A DNA stretch of 64,000 bases, from NCBI GenBank assembly GCA_032158295.1, contig CM063245.1:1240001-1304000 (forward strand), written 5' to 3'. The notes beneath the pieces were generated by a model. The model saw only the letters and a program-made list of their open reading frames with translations, did not search any database and had not been told where the DNA came from. A program made the position numbers and the translations under genes. Source of the stretch: Pycnopodia helianthoides (Eukaryota; Echinodermata; Asteroidea; Forcipulatida; Asteriidae). Below are positions 21,004-31,680 of this stretch, piece after piece; positions within the stretch are counted from its first letter, which is position 1; each line of letters begins with the position of its first letter.

Positions 21004-24000
21004 ATGTTTAGCCTATGGCAGGATAAAGAAATGTTTGAGATCAGTGAGCAGCGTCTTGCAGACCAGATAAGTACTATCAAACGGAACCAGTGGTTAACAA
21101 ACGTGGAAATTGAGGAGATGAGGAGGATAGTACAAGCTGAAAGAGATAGAACGGAGGTTGTTAACCACCAAGTACCGGAGGAGGTGGCTGCTGCTAATAG
21201 CGAAGATGTGGTTGAGCAGCCAGGGTTGCTAGACAGTCAGGGTGACGATGGCATAGACGAAGAGGGAGGTGTAGAGTGTACGGAGGAGGAGGTGCAAATT
21301 AAAACCAGGATTCAAGAGGTGATGGAAGCGGCTAAGGGGTCAAGCGGGTGGAGTATCCCATCTTTGCGCCGGGTCCCAAGGAAAAGGCTGACAGAAATGT
21401 CAGCCGTGGTAAGTAAAGTCCTTGGGTCAGTAAGTACAAATAATCTGTCGGAAACTAACCGTCTTATTTTTGCTGGGGCAGTTGTAGTAGGGGAAAAGTT
21501 AGGTGTGAAGGCTTCACAATCAAAACAGGAAAACAGTACACCATGGTGGAAACGTCGTCTGGAGGGTCAAATTAAAGAATTACGGAAAGACCTCAGTAGA
21601 ATAGAACAAATGAAAAAGGGTTTAATAAAAGGTTCAGACTTGAGGAATACAATCATGACAAAGTATAATGTCAAAGGTAAGGGGGTGAATGTTGTCATAG
21701 AGGAGATTAAGCAAAGGGTAAAGGCTAAGGCTGCAAAGGTGAAGAGGTATGTTGATAGGGTCAAGCAGTTTCACCAAAATAGGCTATTTAACACCAATCA
21801 GCGTCGGTTGTTCAAGGAATTAGACGGAAAGAATGACTGCACGCAAGTGGGCCCGAGGCCAGCAGAGGCCAAAACTTTCTGGGGTAGTATTTGGGACCAA
21901 CCAATACAGCACAACCGACAAGCGGAATGGCTAACGAATGTGAAAGATGAATTGAGAGGGGTACAGCAGCAAGAAGGGTTCCAGATTGACGTGGACAAGG
22001 TAAAGAGACAGGTAAAGAAAGTGCCAAATTGGAAAGCCCCGGGACCGGACCAAGTGCATGGGTACTGGTTGAAGAACTTCCGTAGTTTGCATGAGCGAAT
22101 GGCCCTACAACTGCAAGACTGTTTAGTACAGGGTAAGGTCCCATCTTGGATGACTGAGGCAAGAACGGTTCTGATCATAAAGGATGTCAAGAAAGGTAAC
22201 ATTGCGAGTAATTATAGACCAATCACGTGCTTACCTGTGATGTATAAACTTTTGACCAGTATGATTGCAGAAGACCTCTATCGCCATATGGATGACCAGA
22301 AGTTGTTTCCAGAGGAGCAGAAAGGCTGTAAGAAGCGGTCCAGAGGTACGAAAGATCAACTTATCATTGACAAGGCTGTACTGAAGGATTGCAGGAGCAG
22401 AAAGACTAATTTGGCAATGGCGTGGATCGACTACAAGAAGGCGTATGACATGGTATCGCACACATGGATAATGGAATGTCTGGATATGGTTGGAGTGGCT
22501 GATGCAGTAAAACGTCTTTTAGGTGAGAGCATGAAGACGTGGCGAACAAATCTGACAGCCAATGACGATAGTCTGGGCAAGGTATGCATAAGAAGAGGTA
22601 TTTTCCAAGGTGACTCTCTGTCTCCACTGCTGTTTGTTCTGGCACTGATGCCCTTGTCGATGATTCTGAGGAAGGTGAGCGCAGGTTATGTAATGAAGAA
22701 GGACGGATGTAAGATCAACCATCTGCTTTTTATGGACGATTTAAAGTTGTTTGCAAAGAATGAGGCGGAGATCGATTCTCTGGTGCAGACCGTCAGGATT
22801 TTCAGTGATGACATCGGGATGAAGTTCGGTCTGGAGAAATGTGCTTCAATGGCCATGAAGAGGGGAAAGAGGGTACACTCCGATGGCATCGCTCTGCCAG
22901 ATGGTGCACAGATGAGGGCTCTAGGCGAGGAGGAGAGTTATCGGTATCTTGGTGTTCTTGAATCGGACCATGTGCTTCACGAGGAATCAAAGGTAAGGCT
23001 GAGGGCAGAATACATCAGGCGGGTGAAGAAATGTTTAAAGTCCAAACTGAACGGGGGGAACATGATTAAGGCGATTAACACGTGGGCCGTGTCTTTGATG
23101 AGGTACAGTGGGGGTATTGTGGGGTGGACCAAGGAAGATCTAGATGTCACGGACAGGAGAACAAGGAAACTGATGACCATGCATGGCATGCTACATCCGC
23201 GGTCAAATGTCAGCAGACTCTATCTTCCGAGGTCAGAGGGCGGAAGGGGGTTACTAAGCGTGGCAGACAGTGTTAACATCGAGCGCAGGAGCTTGCATTG
23301 TCATATTAGGAGGACCGAGGAGAACTTGTTGATGGTTGCCCAAAAGTACACGAGGGAAGACGAAGTTGGGCCGAAGGAGTACAAGAGGGGAAAGAAAGAG
23401 GAAAGACATCAAGATTGGAGGAACAAGCCACTTCATGGCCGGTTCTTGAGATGTACTGAAGAGGTAGCGAGCCCTAAGTCATGGAATTGGTTAAAGAGCG
23501 GAGAACTAAAGAAGGAAACCGAGGGTTTGATTACTGCGGCGCAAGACCAGTCACTAAGGACAAATGTTATGAAGGCAAGGATCGAGAAAGCAAACGTCTC
23601 TCCTATGTGCAGAATGTGTTACAAGGCAGAAGAGACTGTATTTCATATTGTCAGCGAATGTAGTATGATGGCCCAGACGGAGTACAAAGGAAGACATGAC
23701 AAGTTGGCCAAGGTGATTCACTGGGATCTGTGTAAGAAGTATGGTGTCCAAGTGCATGCGAAATGGTACGACCACGTTCCGGAGAAAGTTGTAGAGACCG
23801 ACCAGGTCAAGATTCTCTGGGATTTTAACATTCAGACTGATCATGTTATAGAACATAGGCGTCCGGATGTTGTAGTCTTAGATAAGACGACGAAGATGTG
23901 TCATCTCATTGACATAGCTGTGCCGGGTGATATCAGGGTAGCTTCGAAGGAGACGGAAAAGATCCACAAGTACCAAGACCTGGCCAGGGAACTCCGTAAG

Positions 24001-24174
24001 ATTTGGCAGGTGAAAGTGAAAGTAGTCCCTGTGGTTGTTGGAGCACTTGGCACCATTCCAAAAGCACTGGGGAAACATCTAGATGAAATAGGGACAAACG
24101 TGAGGATAGATCTGTTACAGAAGGCGGCGCTTTTGGGAACAGCGAGGATCCTGAGAAAGACCCTTGAGATCTAA
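21004..24174 (+). CDS. LINE polyprotein: RT, CCHC finger, RLE endonuclease (copy 2)
   Basis: 1,056 codons from the first ATG after the TAA tract. This ATG is internal to the element's normal ORF, so about 80 N-terminal residues are lost. Order: remainder of the Myb-like region (1-50); basic linker; RT with motif A aspartate at 476 (WIDYKKAYD), motif B (FQGDSLSP, about 540), motif C FMDD with aspartates 578-579; CCHC knuckle C869-C872-H881-C886; restriction-like endonuclease with PD at 954-955 and D970 (IDIAVPGD). This layout is that of R2/R4/NeSL-type non-LTR elements, which nick a specific target and prime cDNA synthesis there. All catalytic residues are present, but the shortened DNA-binding N terminus probably affects target recognition. 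Confidence 0.93.
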   Translation: MFSLWQDKEMFEISEQRLADQISTIKRNQWLTNVEIEEMRRIVQAERDRTEVVNHQVPEEVAAANSEDVVEQPGLLDSQGDDGIDEEGGVECTEEEVQIKTRIQEVMEAAKGSSGWSIPSLRRVPRKRLTEMSAVVSKVLGSVSTNNLSETNRLIFAGAVVVGEKLGVKASQSKQENSTPWWKRRLEGQIKELRKDLSRIEQMKKGLIKGSDLRNTIMTKYNVKGKGVNVVIEEIKQRVKAKAAKVKRYVDRVKQFHQNRLFNTNQRRLFKELDGKNDCTQVGPRPAEAKTFWGSIWDQPIQHNRQAEWLTNVKDELRGVQQQEGFQIDVDKVKRQVKKVPNWKAPGPDQVHGYWLKNFRSLHERMALQLQDCLVQGKVPSWMTEARTVLIIKDVKKGNIASNYRPITCLPVMYKLLTSMIAEDLYRHMDDQKLFPEEQKGCKKRSRGTKDQLIIDKAVLKDCRSRKTNLAMAWIDYKKAYDMVSHTWIMECLDMVGVADAVKRLLGESMKTWRTNLTANDDSLGKVCIRRGIFQGDSLSPLLFVLALMPLSMILRKVSAGYVMKKDGCKINHLLFMDDLKLFAKNEAEIDSLVQTVRIFSDDIGMKFGLEKCASMAMKRGKRVHSDGIALPDGAQMRALGEEESYRYLGVLESDHVLHEESKVRLRAEYIRRVKKCLKSKLNGGNMIKAINTWAVSLMRYSGGIVGWTKEDLDVTDRRTRKLMTMHGMLHPRSNVSRLYLPRSEGGRGLLSVADSVNIERRSLHCHIRRTEENLLMVAQKYTREDEVGPKEYKRGKKEERHQDWRNKPLHGRFLRCTEEVASPKSWNWLKSGELKKETEGLITAAQDQSLRTNVMKARIEKANVSPMCRMCYKAEETVFHIVSECSMMAQTEYKGRHDKLAKVIHWDLCKKYGVQVHAKWYDHVPEKVVETDQVKILWDFNIQTDHVIEHRRPDVVVLDKTTKMCHLIDIAVPGDIRVASKETEKIHKYQDLARELRKIWQVKVKVVPVVVGALGTIPKALGKHLDEIGTNVRIDLLQKAALLGTARILRKTLEI

Positions 24175-24191
24175 GGCTACGGGACGTAGCC
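24175..24191 (+). other. 3' UTR hairpin of the LINE
   Basis: GGCTAC, loop GGGAC, GTAGCC, directly after the stop codon. RLE LINEs recognise structured 3' UTR RNA. This is the only strong stem in the 85-base UTR. Confidence 0.6.
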
Positions 24192-24255
24192 TGACTCGAG
24201 GAGTAACCGGCACAAATGAAAATGAAATCTTTCTTTTGCATGCTGTGATAAGATG

Positions 24256-24256
24256 A

Positions 24257-24286
<30 letters not shown>
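24256..24286. repeat. (AAT)n between LINE copies 2 and 3
   Basis: About ten AAT units separate the 3' end of copy 2 (GATAAGATGAAAT) from the 5' end of copy 3 (GGCGGCGAGACAAGG). Confidence 0.95.
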
Positions 24287-24287
<1 letters not shown>

Positions 24288-27200
24288 GCGGCGAGACAAG
24301 GAACACTGCTTCAGATCGGCTCTCGATTCTATAGAAGATAAATATTGTTTCCTGCTGTTTGTTATACATCAAAAGTTAACTCCTTGTTGGTACTACTTGG
24401 TAGACACCGCAGGGCAAGTTTGACGACAACTAGTTACCATCTTGTTGCTATTTTTGGTGGAAAAGTGTAGGATTTTTCTGTATTCAGAAAACTTTCTTCA
24501 ACGTAGACCGCACAGTGTACATTGGGTCAGTGAACGGACGCGCGTATCAACTGCGTCCTTTGGAACATCTTGATTACAACCAGTGTTTAGTGGTCTCCGT
24601 AGGGTTGGATATTCTACAGCGTTGCTGTATGTAGTTCTCCCTAAAACTACAAACTTTCTCACAATTGTGTGATGTTTATAATGAGTGCTATGGAGCATCA
24701 AGTCAACGGTGAAAGAGTGACAAACTCCCAGAGAGGAAGTCCTTCACCCGATCTGGTTGGTATGCCTGAGCAGGTACTACCAGATCGTATCCAAACTGCT
24801 CATAACAGGATTCGTGTTGCAACCAGGAGAAAATGGAGTAAGGCTGATAACAAAATGGCGATGGAATGTTATATTAAAAGTGAGCCGGACAAGAGAGGAT
24901 ACAGAAAGAGAATGTTTAGCCTATGGCAGGATAAAGAAATGTTTGAGATCAGTGAGCAGCGTCTTGCAGACCAGATAAGTACTATCAAACGGAACCAGTG
25001 GTTAACAAACGTGGAAATTGAGGAGATGAGGAGGATAGTACAAGCTGAAAGAGATAGAACGGAGGTTGTTAACCACCAAGTACCGGAGGAGGTGGCTGCT
25101 GCTAATAGCGAAGATGTGGTTGAGCAGCCAGGGTTACTAGACAGTCAGGGTGACGATGGCATAGACGAAGAGGGAGGTGTAGAGTGTACGGAGGAGGAGG
25201 TGCAAATTAAAACCAGGATTCAAGAGGTGATGGAAGCGGCTAAGGGGTCAAGCGGGTGGAGTATCCCATCTTTGCGCCGGGTCCCAAGGAAAAGGCTGAC
25301 AGAAATGTCAGCCGTGGTAAGTAAAGTCCTTGGGTCAGTAAGTACAAATAATCTGTCGGAAACTAACCGTCTTATTTTTGCTGGGGCAGTTGTAGTAGGG
25401 GAAAAGTTAGGTGTGAAGGCTTCACAATCAAAACAGGAAAACAGTACACCATGGTGGAAACGTCGTCTGGAGGGTCAAATTAAAGAATTACGGAAAGACC
25501 TCAGTAGAATAGAACAAATGGAAAAGGGTTTAATAAAAGGTCCAGACTTGAGGAATACAATCATGACAAAGTATAATGTCAAAGGTAAGGGGGTGAATGT
25601 TGTCATAGAGGAGATTAAGCAAAGGGTAAAGGCTAAGGCTGCAAAGGTGAAGAGGTATGTTGATAGGGTCAAGCAGTTTCACCAAAATAGGCTATTTAAC
25701 ACCAATCAGCGTCGGTTGTTCAAGGAATTAGACGGAAAGAATGACAGCACGCAAGTGGGCCCGAGGCCAGCAGAGGCAAAAACTTTCTGGGGTAGTATTT
25801 GGGACCAACCAATACAGCACAACCGACAAGCGGAATGGCTAACGAATGTGAAAGATGAATTGAGAGGGGTACAGCAGCAAGAAGGGTTCCAGATTGACGT
25901 GGACAAGGTAAAGAGACAGGTAAAGAAAGTGCCAAATTGGAAAGCCCCGGGTCCGGACCAAGTGCATGGGTACTGGTTGAAGAACTTCCGTAGTTTGCAT
26001 GAGCGAATGGCCCTACAACTGCAAGACTGTTTAGTACAGGGTAAGGTCCCATCTTGGATGACTGAGGCAAGAACGGTTCTGATCATAAAGGATGTCAAGA
26101 AAGGTAACATTGCGAGTAATTATAGACCAATCACGTGCTTACCTGTGATGTATAAACTTTTGACCAGTATGATTGCAGAAGACCTCTATCGCCATATGGA
26201 TGACCAGAAGTTGTTTCCAGAGGAGCAGAAAGGCTGTAAGAAGCGGTCCAGAGGTACGAAAGATCAACTTATCATTGACAAGGCTGTACTGAAGGATTGC
26301 AGGAGCAGAAAGACTAATTTGGCAATGGCGTGGATCGACTACAAGAAGGCGTATGACATGGTATCGCACACATGGATAATGGAATGTCTGGATATGGTTG
26401 GAGTTGCTGATGCAGTAAAACGTCTTTTAGGTGAGAGCATGAAGACGTGGCGAACAAATCTGACAGCCAATGACAATAGTCTGGGCAAGGTATGCATAAG
26501 AAGAGGTATTTTCCAAGGTGACTCTCTGTCTCCACTGCTGTTTGTTCTGGCACTGATGCCCTTGTCGATGATTCTGAGGAAGGTGAGCGCAGGTTATGTA
26601 ATGAAGAAGGACGGATGTAAGATCAACCATCTGCTTTTTATGGACGATTTAAAGTTGTTTGCAAAGAATGAGGCGGAGATCGATTCTCTGGTGCAGACCG
26701 TCAGGATTTTCAGTGATGACATCGGGATGAAGTTCGGTCTGGAGAAATGTGCTTCAATGGCCATGAAGAGGGGAAAGAGGGTACACTCCGATGGCATCGC
26801 TCTGCCAGATGGTGCGCAGATGAGGGCTCTAGGCGAGGAGGAGAGTTATCGGTATCTTGGTGTTCTTGAATCGGACCATGTGCTTCACGAGGAATCAAAG
26901 GTAAGGCTGAGGGCAGAATACATCAGGCGGGTGAAGAAATGTTTAAAGTCCAAACTGAACGGGGGGAACATGATTAAGGCGATTAACACGTGGGCCGTGT
27001 CTTTGATGAGGTACAGTGGGGGTATTGTGGGGTGGACCAAGGAAGATCTAGATGTCACGGACAGGAGAACAAGGAAACTGATGACCATGCATGGCATGCT
27101 ACATCCGCGGTCAAATGTCAGCAGACTCTATCTTCCGAGGTCAGAGGGCGGAAGGGGGTTACTGAGCGTGGCAGACAGTGTTAACATCGAGCGCAGGAGC

Positions 27201-28140
27201 TTGCATTGCCATATTAGGAGGACCGAGGAGAACTTGTTGATGGTTGCCCAAAAGTACACGAGGGAAGACGAAGTTGGGCCGAAGGAGTACAAGAGGGGAA
27301 AGAAAGAGGAAAGACATCAAGATTGGAGGAACAAGCCACTTCATGGCCGGTTCTTGAGATGTACTGAAGAGGTAGCGAGCCCTAAGTCATGGAATTGGTT
27401 AAAGAGCGGAGAACTAAAGAAGGAAACCGAGGGTTTGATTACTGCGGCGCAAGACCAGTCACTAAGGACAAATGTTATGAAGGCAAGGATCGAGAAAGCA
27501 AACGTCTCTCCTATGTGCAGAATGTGTTACAAGGCAGAAGAGACTGTATTTCATATTGTCAGCGAATGTAGTATGATGGCCCAGACGGAGTACAAAGGAA
27601 GACATGACAAGTTGGCCAAGGTGATTCACTGGGATCTGTGTAAGAAGTATGGTGTCCAAGTGCATGCGAAATGGTACGACCACGTTCCGGAGAAAGTTGT
27701 AGAGACCGACCAGGTCAAGATTCTCTGGGATTTTAACATTCAGACTGATCATGTTATAGAACATAGGCGTCCGGATGTTGTAGTCTTAGATAAGACGACG
27801 AAGATGTGTCATCTCATGACATAGCTGTGCCGGGTGATTCAGGACTCGAGGAGACAAGTCACAAGTACAGAGGCCAGGAATCAAGTTGCAGTGAAGTGAA
27901 AGTAGATCCTGTGGTGTTGGAGCACTTGGCCACAATTACCAAAAACCCGGGGAAACTCGATAGATTAGGGACAGTGAAAGTGAGTAGATTGTTAGAAGGC
28001 TGGCCCTTTGCGCAAAGCGAGGATCTAGAGAAATGACCAATTGAGGGTTAAGGTACGGACGGCCTGATCAGGAGTATCCTGAGAAAATGAATTAGGAATA
28101 CTTTCTTAGCCTGCTGAGGATAAATGGAAAATAAAATAAT
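24287..28140 (+). mobile_element. RLE-type LINE copy 3, chimeric 3' end
   Basis: Full 5' leader (24287-24671), ORF from ATG 24672, nearly identical to copies 1 and 2 until 27815. From there to about 28140 the sequence still aligns to the copy 2 tail but with many substitutions and indels (for example GTGAAAGTAGATCCTGTGGT against GTGAAAGTAGTCCCTGTGGT). It ends near an AAATAATAATT tract. A young 5' part is joined to an old 3' part. Confidence 0.85.
24672..27824 (+). CDS. LINE polyprotein, endonuclease truncated (copy 3)
   Basis: 1,050 codons from the first ATG (24672), with a second in-frame ATG three codons on. Myb-like region about 44-125; acidic stretch about 145-175; RT about 350-720 with motif A aspartate 556 and FMDD aspartates 658-659; CCHC knuckle about 949-966; endonuclease PD at about 1034-1035. 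A one-base deletion at 27816 relative to copy 2 shifts the frame just before the IDIAVPGD motif. The ORF ends MCHLMT, losing the second catalytic aspartate and about 80 following residues. RT looks functional; target cleavage does not. Four amino-acid differences from copy 2 were noticed (K/E, S/P, C/S, D/N). Confidence 0.93.
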   Translation: MFIMSAMEHQVNGERVTNSQRGSPSPDLVGMPEQVLPDRIQTAHNRIRVATRRKWSKADNKMAMECYIKSEPDKRGYRKRMFSLWQDKEMFEISEQRLADQISTIKRNQWLTNVEIEEMRRIVQAERDRTEVVNHQVPEEVAAANSEDVVEQPGLLDSQGDDGIDEEGGVECTEEEVQIKTRIQEVMEAAKGSSGWSIPSLRRVPRKRLTEMSAVVSKVLGSVSTNNLSETNRLIFAGAVVVGEKLGVKASQSKQENSTPWWKRRLEGQIKELRKDLSRIEQMEKGLIKGPDLRNTIMTKYNVKGKGVNVVIEEIKQRVKAKAAKVKRYVDRVKQFHQNRLFNTNQRRLFKELDGKNDSTQVGPRPAEAKTFWGSIWDQPIQHNRQAEWLTNVKDELRGVQQQEGFQIDVDKVKRQVKKVPNWKAPGPDQVHGYWLKNFRSLHERMALQLQDCLVQGKVPSWMTEARTVLIIKDVKKGNIASNYRPITCLPVMYKLLTSMIAEDLYRHMDDQKLFPEEQKGCKKRSRGTKDQLIIDKAVLKDCRSRKTNLAMAWIDYKKAYDMVSHTWIMECLDMVGVADAVKRLLGESMKTWRTNLTANDNSLGKVCIRRGIFQGDSLSPLLFVLALMPLSMILRKVSAGYVMKKDGCKINHLLFMDDLKLFAKNEAEIDSLVQTVRIFSDDIGMKFGLEKCASMAMKRGKRVHSDGIALPDGAQMRALGEEESYRYLGVLESDHVLHEESKVRLRAEYIRRVKKCLKSKLNGGNMIKAINTWAVSLMRYSGGIVGWTKEDLDVTDRRTRKLMTMHGMLHPRSNVSRLYLPRSEGGRGLLSVADSVNIERRSLHCHIRRTEENLLMVAQKYTREDEVGPKEYKRGKKEERHQDWRNKPLHGRFLRCTEEVASPKSWNWLKSGELKKETEGLITAAQDQSLRTNVMKARIEKANVSPMCRMCYKAEETVFHIVSECSMMAQTEYKGRHDKLAKVIHWDLCKKYGVQVHAKWYDHVPEKVVETDQVKILWDFNIQTDHVIEHRRPDVVVLDKTTKMCHLMT

Positions 28141-28275
28141 AATTCTTTTAATGTAGTGATAAATGTAAAAAATTAAAAATAATATATAATAAAAATTTAA
28201 AAAAAATAAATAAAATAAATAAAATAAATTAATAAATAAATAAATAAAATAAACAAAATAACAATAAAATTATGT
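28124..28275. repeat. AT-rich simple sequence, (AAATA)n-like
   Basis: Degenerate AAATAAAT tract following the LINE 3' end. It may be its eroded microsatellite target or tail. Confidence 0.85.
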
Positions 28276-28645
28276 CTTTGTCCCGAATTGCCCCCCACCC
28301 CCTCCAAATGAAAATGTCTGGTTATGCCACTTCCCAGAGGGCAAGCTACCCCTGTTTGTGAGTTTTTATTATATACCTAGGTAGTGAGTGCGAGCAAGCC
28401 TGGTCATAATGCCTGGGTTCTGAGGGCAAACATGCCCCTCTGTTCGTTTGAAAAAATGTTTCGGCAAATCTGCCCTTTATTGTTTTTAATTGTTCTCGTT
28501 AAGGCAAGGCCAAATTTTGGTTTTAAATAGAATCGGTTTAAGCTGAGACAAAAAAGGTTAATTAAGTTTAACCATTCTTTTTGTGTGTTGGTCGAAGTGT
28601 AATTATGTACATGTACATGCTATTCTCATGCATTTGTTTCCTGAT
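28276..28645. other. Intergenic, nothing recognised
   Basis: No coding or repeat assignment. It contains a short C-rich tract near 28290. Confidence 0.4.
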
Positions 28646-28647
28646 CG

Positions 28648-28806
28648 ATAGATAAACTAAGCCAGCCTGCAATATGATACCATGAGGGAATGCATGTACA
28701 CAGTACACAGTTAGTTCTGTGCCACCGTACACAACCTTAGCAGTTGAATGGTTTCAAATGGTTGGTCAACTCACTGGAAAATGTTGCCAAGAGTCACTGA
28801 CAGTAG
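28648..28806 (-). repeat. Dispersed repeat, shared with the 4.5-kb duplication
   Basis: Reverse complement matches 53912-54075 and 61840-61990: GCCAGCCTGCAATATGATACC, ATGCATGTACACAGTACAC and GGTTGGTCAACTCACTGGAA all recur. It is a short piece of the family found at the right end of each duplicated segment. Confidence 0.8.
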
Positions 28807-29104
28807 GAGGTTTTAAACTGTATTGATTTATGGACACTGAACTCTCAAGCATCTTTGCTTTAAAGTATCATGTGGTCAGTAAAGTGTGGAATAATGACGT
28901 AATAGCTAGAACCACCACATTAAACAAGACTTTCCTGGAAGTTGAAGTTTGATGGAGCTTCTATGTAGTCATTATGAACACGAAGGGATCACATGCCCTC
29001 TCTTATCCTCCCAAGTGAAGTTTAAATTTTTTTTAATTATTGTTATATCTTTCTGGTAATGAAACCAAATGACCCTCAAAGGCCACTAGCACTGTGACCC
29101 GTAG

Positions 29105-29315
29105 GCCTGAAGGTACCTGTGTGGAGAAGACGATGAAGAAGTGTCAGTTTTAGATGTGGGAGGAAAACCCCTAGTAGGAAAAACCCACACAATCAGGTAG
29201 GGACTGAAAACCCAATCCACATACAAGGCTCCGGTCCGGGATTTTTGAACCTGGGCCCACAGAGATGAAAGGCAGGGAAAGAAGCCACTGAGCCAACCTG
29301 ACTGCCCTTTATTTA
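29105..29315 (-). mobile_element. tRNA-derived SINE-like element
   Basis: On the minus strand, an A-box-like TGGCTCAGTGGC (29284-29295) is followed at normal tRNA distance by a B-box-like GGTTCAAAAATCC (29239-29251). The B box has two extra A residues relative to GGTTCAAATCC. A non-tRNA body follows (GGTTTTCAGTCCCTACCTGA and CCTCCCACATCT words). No clover-leaf acceptor stem was recognised, so it is not a functional tRNA. Confidence 0.65.
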
Positions 29316-30740
29316 AGATGTGTTCGCTCGGCTTTAAAAATTGAGGCTACTGGTACACATTGCAGTCTCATGTGATCCCTTCCTGTACATGATGACTACA
29401 TACAATGTCCATCAAACTTCAACTTCCAGGCAAGTTTCTTTTACTCTAGTGATTTTTGAACAAACTTCAAAGTTAAATATTTTGGAGAATAAAATTGCTC
29501 CAAACTTTTGAAGTGCTAAAAAATACTTTTGATAAAAACAATTATACATGCTACAGGAATACAATCATTTGACGGGCCAAACAACCTAAACAAATTTAGC
29601 ATTAAGGAATACTCACTGTCCTCTTTACTTTCTTACTAATGTGTTTTCCCCAAAACATCAAATAGTATTGCAGTTTTGTTGTTGATATCACACTTACATT
29701 ACTGTAGCACACAGTCAAATTGAACACTAACTTACATAGCCACTTCATTGTTCATCTATAGGAAAGCCATGTAGAAGAGTTCAAACTGCAGATGAAATAA
29801 AAAAAAAAAACAATTAATTCACAAAATGTCATTGTTTTTTTGCTTTCTGGGAAGTCAAGTAATTGGTCTCGCTATTGTCAATCTGGAAAACCTAAATATG
29901 CATTTTACGAGGTTCATATCCTCTTGAAATGATGAACATGGCTTTCACTAATGTCGTTTCCAAAAGAATATCTCAAAGAGACAAATGATTTTACTCATTT
30001 TGAATTGCACAATCGAGTGCAGAATCTCAATGCCACCATTAGTCTAAACTTGCTGTCAATTACCTTTGATTATATGGTGGGTAGGTATGGATTATGTTCA
30101 TCGTGCACTTGATTTGATGAATGACAATGCTTGAACTCCTGATTGATTATTATAATTATTATTCAGTGTGGTATTAACTTGCTGCGATGAATGTCCTCAC
30201 AGCTGAGACATTATTTGACAAAGTATTGGATCGGGGAAGTCCTTGAGAAAATCGTTGGTTAAGCAACAGTTCCAGTAGCACTGTGTCTCCATCTCATCAC
30301 TCTAAAAACAGGGTGATCATGCAACAAAAGAAACAAATGTATAATTTAAGGTCAACATATTTAACAGACAACAAAACATTTTAAATTAATAATCTCTATT
30401 AAGGTTGATGAGTAGCTTTATTTTTTAAAACTATTTTTGTATTCAAACCAAAATCTGCTCCAAGACTAAACTACTTATTCATCAAAATTTGTTTCACTTT
30501 GTTTGTTGCCAACAGTTGTCAGAGCCACACTGATAAATGTCTTTGAGTTTAGCTTCACAGACTGCAAATTTGTTTTACCTTTGAATCAAAAGGACACACT
30601 CTATCCAAAACATGCCTGCCTGGAGTTAACGCTAAAAGAGCGCAAACATTGAATACAACTTCAAAACAAACAACACATTTCCAAAACATGTGTGCCTTCA
30701 CTGCTTAACAATGGTCAAACATGTATTTTATTATATATTG
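29316..30740. other. Intergenic with an old copy of segment S
   Basis: About 29990-30270 is a diverged relative of 19030-19290. The rest is AT-rich without recognised features. Confidence 0.5.
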
Positions 30741-30744
30741 TTAA

Positions 30745-31560
30745 GATTCAAGAGGTTGCACCAGCTACTATACAAGGCCCCCTCATCAACAACCTCCACT
30801 TCACCTGTGAGGACGATGGAGCCTCATTGCTGAAAGCAGCCAGGAAAGTAAAACTCTGACAAAGTGAGCCTCAAAATCAACATTGCAAAACCAAAGTTCA
30901 AGTTATTGGACACCAAATTCATCCAACTAACATCGAAATTGGAAAATGACATTTTGGAACAGGTCAGCACATTTGTTTTACTCGGAGGAGTAATGAGTGA
31001 CACAGCTACATCGGAAGGTGACATTATGGTATGGGGATGGGAGTGATGCAGAAATTTCATAACATCTAGAGAGCAAAAGGAAATCAGCTCTAGCACTAAA
31101 TTCGAGCTGTACAGGACCCTGGTCCTCTTTGTCATCACTTATTGCTCCGAAACTTGGACCCTAAAAAAAAGCCGACACCCACTGATTGAGAGTATTTGAG
31201 ATGTCCAGTCTCAGAAGGGTATGCAAAAGAGAGAGGGTCAGAAATGAGGCCATTAGTTAAGACAAGAGCTGGTATCGAGCTAGACATAGTTCAGGTCACC
31301 GACATGAAGAGATTTTCCTACTTTGGGCACATCAAAAGGACGCCAAACTCCAGATATCAAAAAAATCACTCTAGAGGGTCGTAACTGGAAATAGACCCCT
31401 TGGACAACCACCCATGCGCTGGATTGACACCCTTCCATCAAGCTGTAGTGCCAGAGGCCAGCAGGAAGGCTGAAAACCGTTAGCTTTGGAGAAGTTTAAT
31501 TCAATGCAGCGGCTATCTCTAAGCATAACCTAGAGAGGACGGCCTGCTAATACTTAGATG
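30745..31560 (+). pseudogene. LINE RT 3' remnant
   Basis: A broken plus-strand frame resembles the end of a non-LTR RT ORF. It has SLKINIAKPKFKLL (after motif C, itself missing), FVLLGGVMSD (YLGxxxS-type motif), TLVLFVITYCSETWTL, then FSYFGHIKRTPNSRY and PPMRWIDTLP. Stops and frameshifts occur near 31046, 31150 and 31370. It is an unrelated lineage to the RLE LINEs at 19.6-28.1 kb. It ends near CTAATACTTAGATGAAGAGT. Confidence 0.8.
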
Positions 31561-31680
31561 AAGAGTGGAAGTTCTAGTTAAGATCTCTTCCTAAGTTGAA
31601 GAAACTAAAGAGGTTTTTCTTGATTCTGAAAGTTTTATACATTGTTAAATTTAAACTAGTTACTGGTAAGCTTTTGTAGT

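Larger units (their letters stand above)
20971..24258 (+). mobile_element. RLE-type LINE copy 2, 5'-deleted, 3' end intact
   Basis: Runs from mid-Myb-region through the complete C terminus (stop 24172-24174) and a short 3' UTR (24175-24258). The UTR carries a perfect hairpin (GGCTAC/GTAGCC, 24175-24191), a plausible RT recognition structure. It then passes directly into another TAA microsatellite. The missing 5' end coincides with the TAA tract. Nucleotide identity to copy 3 is about 99.6% by eye (about ten differences in 2.8 kb), up to 27815 in copy 3. High identity and the intact frame imply very recent activity or duplication. Confidence 0.92.

Noticed and set aside
21567..27764. Many minus-strand open frames opposite the LINE ORFs
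   Set aside because: Antisense shadows of the RT/endonuclease coding sequence, present identically in both copies.
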